From: Roseomonas sp. CECT 9278
GTDB lineage: Bacteria; Pseudomonadota; Alphaproteobacteria; Acetobacterales; Acetobacteraceae
Direction of reading: 5' to 3'
Assembly: GCF_918698155.1 (NCBI RefSeq)
Contig: NZ_CAKKLX010000005.1
Coordinates: 62,001-126,000, forward strand
Length of the DNA stretch: 64,000 nt
This document shows, in pieces, positions 52,547 to 61,468 of this stretch. How positions within the stretch are numbered: position 1 is the stretch's first letter; each line of letters starts with the position of its first letter. A model generated the notes under the pieces. It saw only the letters and a program-made list of their open reading frames with translations. It ran no database searches and was not told where the DNA came from. A program made the position numbers and the translations under genes.

Positions 52547-52847
52547 CGCCGCCAAGCCGCTCAAGGGCCGGATTGACCCGCGGCGGGTCGATGCGACGAC
52601 TGAGGCCGACATCCAGCGCCACACCGCCGAGGACGATGCCGCGTCGGCGCAGGGCGCGGCCGCATACACGCGGCGGGTGCGCCGGCGGACGGGGCTGACC
52701 CAGGCCGCCTTTGCCGCGCGGATCGGCGTGCCGTTGGACACCGTGCGGAACTGGGAGCAGGGCAAGCGCCTGCCGGCCGGCCCGGCCAAGGCGCTGCTGA
52801 AGATCCTGGATCGCGCACCGGAGGCTGCGCTGTCCGCCCTCGCCTGA
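52521..52847 (+). CDS. BrnT-cognate antitoxin with XRE-type HTH
   Basis: A 108-residue antitoxin overlapping the toxin 3' end. The N-terminal part (VTLDAAKPLKGRIDPRRVD) faces the toxin. Residues ~55-95 form an XRE helix-turn-helix (LTQAAFAARIGVPLDTVRNWE), unlike the ribbon-helix-helix of standard BrnA. It would autoregulate the pair. The combination of BrnT with an XRE antitoxin exists in the family. Confidence 0.75.
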   Translation: MGTVRVTLDAAKPLKGRIDPRRVDATTEADIQRHTAEDDAASAQGAAAYTRRVRRRTGLTQAAFAARIGVPLDTVRNWEQGKRLPAGPAKALLKILDRAPEAALSALA

Positions 52848-52904
52848 CCTGGCGCGGTCGTGTGCGGGCTGCCGCCTCGCGCGTGTGCGCGCGCACGACC
52901 CCTC

Positions 52905-53020
52905 GGGAGGAGGAGAAACTTCAATAATAATAATACTTCAATGGGTCTCTCTCCTGGCCCGAGGGCGCACGCGCATCTGCATTCGCCTGCGCGCGTGAAA
53001 GATTGAATTATTGAATTTCG
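52905..53020. other. AT-rich island with TTCAAT repeats
   Basis: In DNA of ~70 % GC this ~115-base stretch stands out. CTTCAAT occurs twice around an AATAATAATA core (~52919-52943), and ATTGAA twice in gattgaattattgaattt (53001-53018). It lies between the convergent ends of the antitoxin and primase genes. It could be the phage replication origin (next to the primase) or a bidirectional terminator region. Confidence 0.4.
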
Positions 53021-53082
53021 CGCGGAGACCGGCCCTGCGCCTGGGGTTCCGAGCGCGAAATACCTCAGGCGAGTGAAATACT

Positions 53083-55401
53083 TCATGGCTCACCGTGGCG
53101 GACGAGCGCCGTCCCCGCGGGCGTGGTCGCGGTGTAGTAGGCAGTCGGCTTCGTGGTGCCGGGCTCGACGTCCATGACCACGAGGCCCGCCTCGATGAGC
53201 GAGGCGACGATTTCCTCGCGCTCGCGGCGCGACAGGAACTGCGAGCGCCTGGTGATGTCGCTGCGCGACTGGCGCCCGCCGTCGCGGATGATCGCGAGCA
53301 GCCGCTTGTGCTTCGCCTCCGTGTCGTTGTCGGAGACCCTGCGCTCCGCCTCCCGCAGCAACGTGGCGATGCAGTGCTCGACCAGATGGCTGGCCCAGGT
53401 CACGTCCTGCGGCAGGGTGACGGGCCGGGCGGGATCGCGGCTGATCGCCGCCAGCATGGCCAGCTTGGCGGTGTTCTCCGCGTAGCGGCCGAACAGTGCG
53501 GTGGCATAGGTGCCGCGGTGGGAGCGCAGCAGGGCGGTCGCCTCTCGCCGCACACTGCCCATGGCCGCATCGGCGTCCGCGGTCAGCGGCACGGTGTAGG
53601 CATGGATCGGCGCCGAGGATTCCATCGCGTCGGCGATGTTCCCGCCATGGCTGTGGCCCGGCACGCCACGGGCGATCCCCTGCAGGGCCGACACCAGCGC
53701 GGGCGGAGGCTCCATCGGCGCCGGCGTCTCGTTGCGTTCCGGGTAGTCGTCGTCGGTCTGGAACACCAGGAAGCGCGCAATGGAGCCGTCCGCCAGGGCG
53801 CCGCCTTCCAGAGCCGACCAGAACGGACCAGGCACGGTGACACCCCAGATGCAGGCGCAGGGCTGCTCGATGGTCACGCGAGGCCGCGCCTTCTGGTCGG
53901 CATACTCGGCGCCGATGTAGGGCTCGGCCGCCGAGGTGTAGAGCTTCGTGAGCTCCGACCAGATGGCCGATTTGTGCGCCGGCGCGCGGGGGCCCAGCAC
54001 CAGCTTCAGGAACTGACCGAATTCGTCCACCTGAAACAGGCGGGCGGGATGGCGCTGCAGCGACGTCAGCAGGCCGGCGGACGAGGCGAGATCCTCACCA
54101 CCGAGGTAGCGGTCGAGGCCCGCCGCATAGATCGCCCGCTTGGCGCAGCGCCGCGCATGGTCCTTGCCGCCACCGCTGTCGGCGATGCCGATGGCGTAGA
54201 CATTGCTGCGCAGATCAGTCGGCGTGCGATACCGGCGGCCGGCGATGGCACCGACCAGGCAAATGGCCGCACCCAGCGAGAGGAAGGGCTGCGGGCTGAC
54301 GGCGCTGGCGGTGGCGTAGTCCACGAACAGCCGCAGCGCGCCATCCACCTGCAACAGCTCGGGCGGCACGCGATAGGGCTTTGGCGGTGGTGCGGCAGAG
54401 GGGGACGCCGCTATCCTTGCCAGCATACCGGCAGCTGGATGCGGGCCAGCGGCGCGAGCGGCAGCGTCTCCGTTCAGCGTGACCTCGGGCGGCGGAATCC
54501 AGCCGCGATGAATGGCGAGGGTATAGATGCTGCCTGCGCCGATGCTGTGTGGCCGGAGGCCAGCCCAGCGACGCTCAGCGGTGTCGGCTTTGCCCGATTG
54601 GCCCGATTTGCCGCTCGACTTTGACCAGTCGAGCCAGAGCTCACGCCCTTCCTCACCAAGCGCAGCCTTGATCGCTGTGCCCATGGTGATCCACGAGGCG
54701 CCATCGAGATCATCGTTCGGGAGGTAGGCCAGCGCTGCCTTCACCGCCTCGAGGGTGCCGCGCGGATCGGATGGGCCGCGCCAGGCAGCGGCGTCAGACG
54801 GAAGATGCAGGGAGCGTGGGCGCAGCTCGGGCGGAATCAGCGCATAGGCCCGATCGAGCCAGGCCATGGCCGCTGCCTCGTCCAGCACGGGCAATTGGGC
54901 GAGCGGGGTGTCGAGCAGGCTGTCCTCCGGCCAGGCATAGGGCTGCCCGGTGTCGGGATGGACAGCATGCGCTACGAATTGCTGGCCGCGGGCCAGGACC
55001 TCCAGCGGCAGGCGCTTGCGACCAGCGAAGGGCGTGGCGGCGCGATAGACCAGCAGCCGCTTGGGTGCGCGGCCGATGCGCAGGCAGGGCGTGTCGCCCA
55101 GCATGGAGGTGGCGAGCTCGGCGAGCTGGATCGCGAGCGCGCCATCCAGGATGTCGATGTCGATGCCGACCACGGCGCCGGTGGCGATGCCGACGCCGCA
55201 GCCCGGCCAGCGGCGCCAGATGTCCACCTCGAAGGACTTCGTCGGGCGATCGCAGTGCCGGGTCCAGTCGGGATAGGGCGACCATTCCCCGCCGGAGAAG
55301 CGGCCCGGCACCTTGGTGCCAGGCATGATGGGAATGACGGCATAGCCGTTGTCGACCAGGCGCTCGCCGTAGTCGGCCATGAAGGCGGTGGCGTCGGTCA
55401 T
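53083..55401 (-). CDS. Phage primase-polymerase with DUF3987-like ATPase
   Basis: A 772-residue replication protein. The N-terminal Prim-Pol domain has GYAVIPIMPGTKVPG, then GIDIDILDG supplying catalytic Asp residues near residue 90. A PriCT-like linker follows (LPNDDLDGASWITMGTAI). The C-terminal ATPase has GIADSGGGKDHAR near 445 as its P-loop and FQVDEFGQF as Walker B, of the DUF3987 kind. A winged-helix tail (SDITRRSQFLSRREREEIVASL) may bind origin DNA. Starts at ATG 55401. Confidence 0.8.
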   Translation of the reverse strand: MTDATAFMADYGERLVDNGYAVIPIMPGTKVPGRFSGGEWSPYPDWTRHCDRPTKSFEVDIWRRWPGCGVGIATGAVVGIDIDILDGALAIQLAELATSMLGDTPCLRIGRAPKRLLVYRAATPFAGRKRLPLEVLARGQQFVAHAVHPDTGQPYAWPEDSLLDTPLAQLPVLDEAAAMAWLDRAYALIPPELRPRSLHLPSDAAAWRGPSDPRGTLEAVKAALAYLPNDDLDGASWITMGTAIKAALGEEGRELWLDWSKSSGKSGQSGKADTAERRWAGLRPHSIGAGSIYTLAIHRGWIPPPEVTLNGDAAARAAGPHPAAGMLARIAASPSAAPPPKPYRVPPELLQVDGALRLFVDYATASAVSPQPFLSLGAAICLVGAIAGRRYRTPTDLRSNVYAIGIADSGGGKDHARRCAKRAIYAAGLDRYLGGEDLASSAGLLTSLQRHPARLFQVDEFGQFLKLVLGPRAPAHKSAIWSELTKLYTSAAEPYIGAEYADQKARPRVTIEQPCACIWGVTVPGPFWSALEGGALADGSIARFLVFQTDDDYPERNETPAPMEPPPALVSALQGIARGVPGHSHGGNIADAMESSAPIHAYTVPLTADADAAMGSVRREATALLRSHRGTYATALFGRYAENTAKLAMLAAISRDPARPVTLPQDVTWASHLVEHCIATLLREAERRVSDNDTEAKHKRLLAIIRDGGRQSRSDITRRSQFLSRREREEIVASLIEAGLVVMDVEPGTTKPTAYYTATTPAGTALVRHGEP

Positions 55402-55871
55402 GTGCCGCCACGTTCCTGCGCGGCGATGGCTGCATCGCGAGCAGCATCGATGCGCAGGACCTCGGGATAGAGGGCGGCCATCTGTCGCGCCGCGCGCTCC
55501 AAGGCCCGGCGCGCCGCCTCGAGCTCGGCATGGATCATGCGCGCAGGGTCGGCCGCGGTCGGCGCAATCCGGATCTGCGGCGACGCGGTACATTGATCCG
55601 CTTCGCCAGATGCCTCTACGCGGTTCAGAAGGTAGCGCGCCGGGGACCACTTCCCGACGCTCTTCCGTCGCGCGAGGACGAAGCCGGCCGCGCGCACGCC
55701 ATCAAGCATGCAGAGCTTGACCGCGATGAACTGGCGGCCGCGCGAATCTGGATCCACAGCAGCACGAACCGGCTCGGCAAGCGCAACAACCGTCACCGGC
55801 TGGCTGCCGTGCGCCTGCCACCACGCAGGATAGATCCGCGCCGCCTCAGCCAGCATGTCGATCGGGTTCAT
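55398..55871 (-). CDS. Hypothetical early phage protein
   Basis: A 157-residue protein coupled by a 4-base overlap to the primase gene. An alpha/beta N-terminal part (YPAWWQAHGSQPVTVVALAEP) and a helical Ala/Arg-rich C-terminus (ARRALERAARQMAALYPEVL). No recognised motif; part of the replication operon by spacing. Confidence 0.6.
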   Translation of the reverse strand: MNPIDMLAEAARIYPAWWQAHGSQPVTVVALAEPVRAAVDPDSRGRQFIAVKLCMLDGVRAAGFVLARRKSVGKWSPARYLLNRVEASGEADQCTASPQIRIAPTAADPARMIHAELEAARRALERAARQMAALYPEVLRIDAARDAAIAAQERGGT

Positions 55872-56107
55872 CGAACAGCGTTCACGGCGAGCGGCAGGCC
55901 CTGCACCTTCGCCACCGCGGTGTTGATGGCGATCTGCTGCTCGACCAGGCTGTCGACATAGGCGCCGCAGATCGCCTCGATGAAGCCGCGCCAGTCGACG
56001 TCCGACCAGATCGCCATGTCGGTGCGGCCGACCGCCTCGATGTACTGCCCGGCGATGTCGCCAGCCGCGCGCATGGCTGCGACCTCCTGCTCGTTAGGAT
56101 CAACCAT
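55868..56107 (-). CDS. Small DUF6511-like phage protein
   Basis: A 79-residue helical protein from ATG 56107. IWSDVDWRGFIEAICGAYVDSLVEQQ resembles the DUF6511 pattern in a comparable early phage position; likeness is by memory. Stop overlaps the next start by 4 bases (ATGA). Confidence 0.5.
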   Translation of the reverse strand: MVDPNEQEVAAMRAAGDIAGQYIEAVGRTDMAIWSDVDWRGFIEAICGAYVDSLVEQQIAINTAVAKVQGLPLAVNAVR

Positions 56108-56232
56108 GCGGCGCTCCGGCCAGAGGCCGAGGCACACGGGGGAGCACGAGGGCGCGGTCCAATGGACACGCAGCGACCGCGCTGAGTGCCACCACAGCCA
56201 GTGCCAGGCATGGCGCGAGCAGGTTCGGCATT
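56108..56232. other. Short spacer in the early operon
   Basis: About 125 bases with no gene that I can support. May contain a leader or internal promoter for the two downstream small genes. Confidence 0.3.
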
Positions 56233-56763
56233 TCATTCACCCGCCTGCGGCTGCTCGGCCCTTTTCGCGGCGCGGCGCACGCGCCGCTTCTCGGCCAGTT
56301 CTTCTTTGTGTTCGGCGCGGTACCTGCGCACAGCTTCACGATGTTTCTCTGGATCCGCTTTCCTTCGCGCGGCCATAACGGCGGCCAGTTTTTCTCGATG
56401 TTCGGCGCGGTACCTGCGCGTCGCTTCACGATATTTCTCCGGATCCGCCTTCCTGCGCGCAGCTGCTGCGGCGGCCAGCTTTTCCCTGTTTTGCTCGCGG
56501 CCGAGCACCTCGTTCGCGAGCGCCTTGTCTGGATTTGCCGCTCGCCATCGACGCGTCGCTTCACGAGCCTTTTCAGGGTTGGCGGCCCACCATTTCCGGT
56601 ACGCTTGCCGAGCACTTTCAGGGTCGGCAGCCCGCTTCTTTCGCGCCCATTCCCTTCCCTGCGCCCGCTTGCGTTCCCTCTTTTCGGCTGCCTTTTCGGC
56701 TTCTGTCATCGGTGCCGGGGCTTCCGGAGCCGGCGCAGGGACGCGCCTCCATGGTGCGGTCAT
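56233..56763 (-). CDS. Repetitive basic coiled protein
   Basis: A 176-residue protein made largely of ~30-residue repeats (cores ADPEKYREATRRYRAEHREK and ADPEKHREAVRRYRAEHK, with weaker copies before them). The DNA repeats too: a 19-base element recurs every 90 bases around 56310 and 56400. Highly charged, helical, probably DNA- or RNA-binding. Similar A-N/D-P-E-K-x-R-E repeats occur next to HNH domains in phages, but no HNH is present here. Confidence 0.65.
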   Translation of the reverse strand: MTAPWRRVPAPAPEAPAPMTEAEKAAEKRERKRAQGREWARKKRAADPESARQAYRKWWAANPEKAREATRRWRAANPDKALANEVLGREQNREKLAAAAAARRKADPEKYREATRRYRAEHREKLAAVMAARRKADPEKHREAVRRYRAEHKEELAEKRRVRRAAKRAEQPQAGE

Positions 56764-58346
56764 CGTTCGAACCTCGCGCTGACGATCTCTGTGTATTGGC
56801 CAACTGACCGCACCTGGATGGCGCGGGGCTGGCGGAGGGCTTCGTGATGCTGCAGGGCCTCACCGACGGTCGAGGGCGCCGGCAGATGCGGCGCACGACT
56901 GCGCCACCAGGTCACGGCTTTCTCGCGCGGGAAGCCGGTGTGCTCGAAGCAGACCCATTCGCTGTGCCGCGCCAGGCCGCACTCGTATGTGACGCGCAGC
57001 GAGGCCGGCTTACCGGGCTTCTCGTGGAGCATGTATCGGACGGCGGTGACGTCGCACCACTTCGGCTGAACCTGCGTCGACAGCAGCGCGTTAGCGGCGG
57101 CCTGCGCCGACACCTGCAGCGGTGGCGGCGGGAATTCGTGATCGCAGCCGACGCAGCGCCGCGCACTGGCGTGGTTGATGGTCTGGCATTCTGGGCAAAC
57201 CTTGATGGGCGCTTCGCCGTCGCCGGCAGGCTCCTTCTTCCGGCCATCGACGGTGTCGATCGGGCCGTGCCGTGCGGTGTTGCCGGCGAAGTCCAGCACC
57301 AGGCAGTCGTCCTTGCCCTCAGCCAGGCGCGTGCCGCGGCCGACCATCTGGACATAGAGGCCGACGCTCTTCGTGGGGCGCAGCAGCGCGATGAGATCGG
57401 TGCCCGGCGCGTCGAAGCCAGTGGTCAGTACGTTGGCGTTGGTGACGCAACGCAGCCTCCCCGCCTTGAAGGCCGCCAGGATGCCGTCCCGCTCCGGACC
57501 CGGCGTATCGCCCGTCACGGTCTCGGCGGAAATGCCATGCTCGCGGATGGCGTCACGGACGTGGCGCGCATGGGCCACGCCGGAGCAGAACACCAGCCAG
57601 GAGCCGCGGCCTTCGCCGTGCTGGACGATCTCGGCGACAGCGGCGCGCGTAACCTCGTCGCGGTCCACTGCCGCCTCGAGGTCCTTGGCGATGAATTCCC
57701 CGCCGCGGGTGCCGACGCCGCCGACGTCGAGTTGCGTCGAGGTCTGCTTGGGCACGACTGGGCACAGGTAACCCTGCTGGATCATCTCCAGCACCGGCAC
57801 CTCATAGGCGATGTCCGTGAAGAGCCGATCCTTGCCCTCGTGCAGCAACCCGCTGTCCAGCCGATAGGGCGTGGCGGTGAAGCCCACCACCTTCAGCAGG
57901 CCAGCGTTGATCTCGTTCAGCTGGGCGAGGAAGGAGCGATACATGCCGCTGTCGCCGCGCCCGAGCAGGTGCGCCTCATCGATCAGCACCAGGTCGCAGC
58001 GCTGCACCTGATAGGCGTGACGGTGGATCGACTGGATGCCGGCGAACAGGATCTGCGCACGGATGTCGCGGCGGGACAGGCCCGCGGAATAGATGCCAGC
58101 TGGCGCCTCCGGCCAGGCACGGAGCATCGTCATGAAGTTCTGCTGGATCAGCTCCTTCACGTGCGTGAGGATCAGCACGCGGGTGTCGCCATAGGCGGCG
58201 ATGGCCTCGCGCGTGAAGCCGGCGATGCACAGGCTCTTGCCCGTGCCTGTTGGCATCACGACCAGCGGATTGCCCGCGCTGGCCGAGAAGTAGTCATACA
58301 GCGCCTCGACGGCCGCGCGCTGATAGGGGCGGAGGGCCAGTGTCAT
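56760..58346 (-). CDS. DEAD/DEAH-box (SF2) helicase
   Basis: A 528-residue helicase from ATG 58346. Motif Q/I: LRPYQRAAVEALYDYF and MPTGTGKS near residue 30. Motif II DEAH in LVLIDEAHLLG near 130, motif III FTATPYRL, motif VI GRGTRLAEGK near 350. The C-terminal part has a zinc ribbon (VCPECQTINHASARRCVGC) near 400, an added nucleic-acid-binding element. Overlaps the nuclease gene start (ATGA). Probably works in replication/recombination with the RecB-type nuclease. Confidence 0.9.
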   Translation of the reverse strand: MTLALRPYQRAAVEALYDYFSASAGNPLVVMPTGTGKSLCIAGFTREAIAAYGDTRVLILTHVKELIQQNFMTMLRAWPEAPAGIYSAGLSRRDIRAQILFAGIQSIHRHAYQVQRCDLVLIDEAHLLGRGDSGMYRSFLAQLNEINAGLLKVVGFTATPYRLDSGLLHEGKDRLFTDIAYEVPVLEMIQQGYLCPVVPKQTSTQLDVGGVGTRGGEFIAKDLEAAVDRDEVTRAAVAEIVQHGEGRGSWLVFCSGVAHARHVRDAIREHGISAETVTGDTPGPERDGILAAFKAGRLRCVTNANVLTTGFDAPGTDLIALLRPTKSVGLYVQMVGRGTRLAEGKDDCLVLDFAGNTARHGPIDTVDGRKKEPAGDGEAPIKVCPECQTINHASARRCVGCDHEFPPPPLQVSAQAAANALLSTQVQPKWCDVTAVRYMLHEKPGKPASLRVTYECGLARHSEWVCFEHTGFPREKAVTWWRSRAPHLPAPSTVGEALQHHEALRQPRAIQVRSVGQYTEIVSARFER

Positions 58347-59314
58347 GGCGCCGCCTCTGGCATCGGCTGATGGTCGCCAGACGCTCGGGACGGCACCCCG
58401 TCGCGCCATTCGCTGCCATCCGGCATGCGGTAGCTGACCCAATCCGCACCGGCATCGAGCTGCTCGCCCGGCACCAGGTCAGGGATGAAAAGATGCGCGG
58501 CGCAGCCCGCCTCCTGGTCCTGCCGCGTGAGGGGGTGCTCATGCCGCCCGCAATGCCAGGCACCACCGGCCACCGGTGTCGCGTGCAGGCAGGCGCGGCA
58601 GTGCCGCTCCAACGCCTGGCCCTCATGGCAGACCGCGTGATGGTCGCAGAACCTGCACTGCCACCAAGCCGGATCGTCGCTGATGCGCGCCGGCGGTCGG
58701 GCGGCGCGGATGATGCGCTCGGCCTTGGCCAGGATGCGCAGCGCGGCCTCAGCATCGTGGCGGATGCGCTCCTGGTAGAGCGCGTCGGTTTCCTTGCAGA
58801 CCGCGAGATAGAAGGCGCGATCGATGCCGGCGAGCTGCATGTAGGCTTGCATCTGCGCCCAATGCAGCGGCTTGGAGGCCGCGACGCCCTCGGCCTGCAG
58901 CTTGGCGAAGGACTTCGCGCTGTGCGTCTTGAACTCGCAGACATGCCAGGTGTTTGGCGCCTCGGGAAAGCCGATGGCGACCGCGTCCATGCTGCCGCCG
59001 AAATGCCCGCCCGCATCGCGCAGCGTCCATTGCCGCCCGGTCTCGGGATCGACCTCGAGGACTGTGATGCCGATGCGGCGCAGATCCGCGACAAAGCGCG
59101 GCTCCGCCAGGTGCCCCGTCTGGAACAAGCGCAGGAGGCGGCCCGTGTGCTGGGCCCGCGTCGCCCAGCGGAAGCCATACCAGATGGCCCGCGTGCACTC
59201 GGTACCGATCAGCGAGGCGCCGAGATGCGCGCGATAGCCGGTCTCCCCATCCGCCTCATAGGCAGCGTAGATCGCGGCAACGGTCGGACTGGGCGGTGAA
59301 GGAAGGGGCGCCAT
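58343..59314 (-). CDS. RecB/Cas4-like PD-(D/E)XK exonuclease
   Basis: A 323-residue nuclease from ATG 59314. Catalytic pattern: GGSMDAVAIGF (Asp) then HVCEFKTH (ExK) near residues 107-130. Cysteines in GTECTRAIW (N-terminal) and CRFCDHHAVCH / CRACLHA (C-terminal) suggest an Fe-S or zinc site as in Cas4/AddB. In phages this type prepares ends for single-strand annealing recombination. ATGA-coupled to the helicase. Confidence 0.8.
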   Translation of the reverse strand: MAPLPSPPSPTVAAIYAAYEADGETGYRAHLGASLIGTECTRAIWYGFRWATRAQHTGRLLRLFQTGHLAEPRFVADLRRIGITVLEVDPETGRQWTLRDAGGHFGGSMDAVAIGFPEAPNTWHVCEFKTHSAKSFAKLQAEGVAASKPLHWAQMQAYMQLAGIDRAFYLAVCKETDALYQERIRHDAEAALRILAKAERIIRAARPPARISDDPAWWQCRFCDHHAVCHEGQALERHCRACLHATPVAGGAWHCGRHEHPLTRQDQEAGCAAHLFIPDLVPGEQLDAGADWVSYRMPDGSEWRDGVPSRASGDHQPMPEAAP

Positions 59315-59366
59315 GGTCTCATCCACAGAGGAGAAGGAGCGACGGGGGAGCCCCGCCGCGAATGCG

Positions 59367-59936
59367 TCAGCCGGTGCGGCGCCAGGGTGGCGGCGCCGCG
59401 CCGGGAGCCGGCTGGCGCGGCGCCGGGGGTGGCGCGGCCGCATACTGCTGCTGTGGGGGCGGCGCCGCCTGCTGGACTGGCGGCGGCGGGGCCACGCGCT
59501 GGGGCGCTGCCACGCCACCAGCGGGGCTGTAGCCCTTGACCTTGTTCTGCTTACGCCGCTCCTCGACCGGCAGGTGCGCATCGCGGCTGTCGGGCTCGAC
59601 CACCAGCGTGACCAGCACCGGACGGAAGTGCAGCTGTTCGCTGTCGCTCACCTGAATCTGGCCGACGGCATGGCAGATGGCCGAGAGCTGCCGCTGCGCG
59701 ATCTCGACCGTCTGCTGGTTGCGGTTCGCGAGGTTCAGCCGGTCCCAGATCTTACGCCCGCGATGGGGGCCATCCAGGACTTCAAGCTCCAGCCAGAGCA
59801 GCTGGCCGTCACCAGCCTTGGTTGGCTGCATCTCGCTTTGCACGATCTGCGCGACGTAGCGGCCGGGCGGCAGCAGCTCCATGGGGGCGGCGGGTTCGAC
59901 GCCGCTCGCGTCGAAGGTTCCATTGAGCGAGGCCAT
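59367..59936 (-). CDS. DUF669 single-stranded DNA-binding-like protein
   Basis: A 189-residue protein. An OB-like N-terminal domain has the DUF669 pattern (LPPGRYVAQIVQSEMQPTKAGDG, then LELEVLDGPHRGRKIWDRL). A Pro/Gln/Ala-rich flexible tail after residue ~130 ends in PPPWRR, reminiscent of the acidic/partner-binding tip of SSB proteins. Adjacent to the RecA-like gene, the usual partner arrangement. Confidence 0.85.
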   Translation of the reverse strand: MASLNGTFDASGVEPAAPMELLPPGRYVAQIVQSEMQPTKAGDGQLLWLELEVLDGPHRGRKIWDRLNLANRNQQTVEIAQRQLSAICHAVGQIQVSDSEQLHFRPVLVTLVVEPDSRDAHLPVEERRKQNKVKGYSPAGGVAAPQRVAPPPPVQQAAPPPQQQYAAAPPPAPRQPAPGAAPPPWRRTG

Positions 59937-59940
59937 GGCT

Positions 59941-60714
59941 TCAGTTCCTCTCGGGGGCGGGAGTGGCGGGGGTGTAGAAAGGGATGCCGGCGGCCAGCGT
60001 CGGCCAGTCCAGCGTCAGGCTCTCGGCCAGACCGAAGCGGTTCTTCGCCAGGAAGGCCGGGCGCTCGACGGTGTGCAGCAGCCGATCGCCGCCGCTGACG
60101 CCGCGCGTCACCTGCTTCTTGAAGCCGACGTCGGATTTCAGCGTGCTGATGCGATAGTTCGCGAAGAGCACGGCATCGACATGCTCCTGCACCAGCGCCG
60201 CGGCGCGCGATTGCAGCTTCGGCTGATACCGGTCGTAGGGTTCGGTCTCGGGGCTGTCGAAGCGCTTGATGTCGGCATGCGCGATCAGGATCACGCCCAT
60301 GCCACGCTCGTCGCGCAGCAGGGTCATGCCATCCAGAATGTCGCGCCACACATCGAGAGCGGCGATGTAGCCCTTGCCAAAGCCGGGCTTCTCGATGTCC
60401 GGCCAGTTATTGTCGCGGCAGGTGCGCTTCCAAATCATCGGCTCCAGCCAGTCGAGGCTGTCGAGCACGACGGTCTGAAACCCGTGATCCTCCCGATACA
60501 GGACGTCGAGCGCGTCCTGCACATCCTCATAGCTGCGCAGCATGCCGAAGGTGTCGGCGCTGAGTTTGCCCAGGCCATCCTCCGTCTGCAGGAAGATCGG
60601 CCCCGGCGCATCGGCGGCGAGCTTGGTCTTGCCAACACCGGCCACCCCATAGACCAGGAGCCGCGGGGGAAACGCGTCGCCAGAGCGGCGCAGCGAGGCG
60701 AGCGAGATCGCCAT
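59941..60714 (-). CDS. RecA/Sak4-like AAA ATPase
   Basis: A 257-residue ATPase from ATG 60714. Walker A VYGVAGVGKTKLA near residue 22; Walker B TVVLDSLDWLE near 82; the sensor segment GVILIAHADIKRF near 145. This AAA_24-type layout next to DUF669 matches Sak4-like phage annealing/strand-exchange proteins. One base overlaps the upstream gene. Confidence 0.8.
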   Translation of the reverse strand: MAISLASLRRSGDAFPPRLLVYGVAGVGKTKLAADAPGPIFLQTEDGLGKLSADTFGMLRSYEDVQDALDVLYREDHGFQTVVLDSLDWLEPMIWKRTCRDNNWPDIEKPGFGKGYIAALDVWRDILDGMTLLRDERGMGVILIAHADIKRFDSPETEPYDRYQPKLQSRAAALVQEHVDAVLFANYRISTLKSDVGFKKQVTRGVSGGDRLLHTVERPAFLAKNRFGLAESLTLDWPTLAAGIPFYTPATPAPERN

Positions 60715-60902
60715 CAGTTCGCCTCCGGCTTGGCGGCGCGCGGCTTGGCCTTGATGACATCGACCTTGATGTCGCCGCCGGCGCGGGCGACGGCTTCCGT
60801 GAAATCGTCGAGGGTGGCCTCGAAGGCCGTGACATCCTTCGCGCGGGCGATGGCGTCGCCGACGAGAGGAATGGCGACCTGGATGCGGAGTTCGTGCGCC
60901 AT
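60714..60902 (-). CDS. Small hypothetical recombination-operon protein
   Basis: A 62-residue protein with alternating beta and helix (LRIQVAIPLVGDAIARAKDV) and a Lys/Ala tail. One-base overlaps with genes on both sides show coupling. Function unknown; perhaps a small ATPase partner. Confidence 0.6.
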   Translation of the reverse strand: MAHELRIQVAIPLVGDAIARAKDVTAFEATLDDFTEAVARAGGDIKVDVIKAKPRAAKPEAN

Positions 60903-61468
60903 CACGCGGCGTCCTTCTGTTCGAGGGTGTAGGAGGGGCGGCCGGTGGCGACGGTGCGCGCCGGCTCGAAGACCGCACGGATGCGCGGCGGCCAGGCCGT
61001 GAAGCGGCTTTCCGGCACGCGGATTTCGGTGGTGACGTAGTCCGCAGGGTCCTCGCCCCACGCCACGATGGTGGCGACCGCCGCGGCCAGCTTCGGCTGG
61101 TCCCACGCCGCCTTCTTCGGGAGGTCTGCGACGACCTCGATGGCGTCATCCGTGATGCGGACACGGCCGGTGTCCTTGCCCTCGGCACGACGGGCCGCGG
61201 CGGCGGGGGCGCCGTACCGGGCGTGCAGCGCGTCGTGCAGCAGGTCGGCGAGGTGCTTGGCTTCGGCCTTCAGCGCCCCGACCTCTTCCAGCAGCAGCGC
61301 CAGATGATCGACGGGCAGGCGTGCGGCCTGCGCGGCGTCCATCTCGCGCAGCTGCGCCAGAGTGGTTCGGTTGGTCATCGTGGTCCCGTTCAACGAGGTG
61401 GCGCCCGGCTGGATGGGCGATGCAGGCGGCCGGGCAGGCGCGGGCATCGGCATGGCGGGCGCGCTCAT
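60902..61468 (-). CDS. Hypothetical early phage protein
   Basis: A 188-residue protein from ATG 61468, chosen because it overlaps the upstream 36-residue gene in an ATGA; ATG 61378 would give 158 residues. Pro-rich first 30 residues, a coiled coil (LLLEEVGALKAEAKHLADLL), then a C-terminal beta-rich segment (PESRFTAWPPRIRAVFEP). Family not recognised. Confidence 0.6.
   Translation of the reverse strand: MSAPAMPMPAPARPPASPIQPGATSLNGTTMTNRTTLAQLREMDAAQAARLPVDHLALLLEEVGALKAEAKHLADLLHDALHARYGAPAAAARRAEGKDTGRVRITDDAIEVVADLPKKAAWDQPKLAAAVATIVAWGEDPADYVTTEIRVPESRFTAWPPRIRAVFEPARTVATGRPSYTLEQKDAA

Noticed and set aside
53095-58370. Long plus-strand frames over the primase and helicase genes (509 and 508 codons)
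   Set aside because: Antisense shadows; conserved motifs are on the minus strand.
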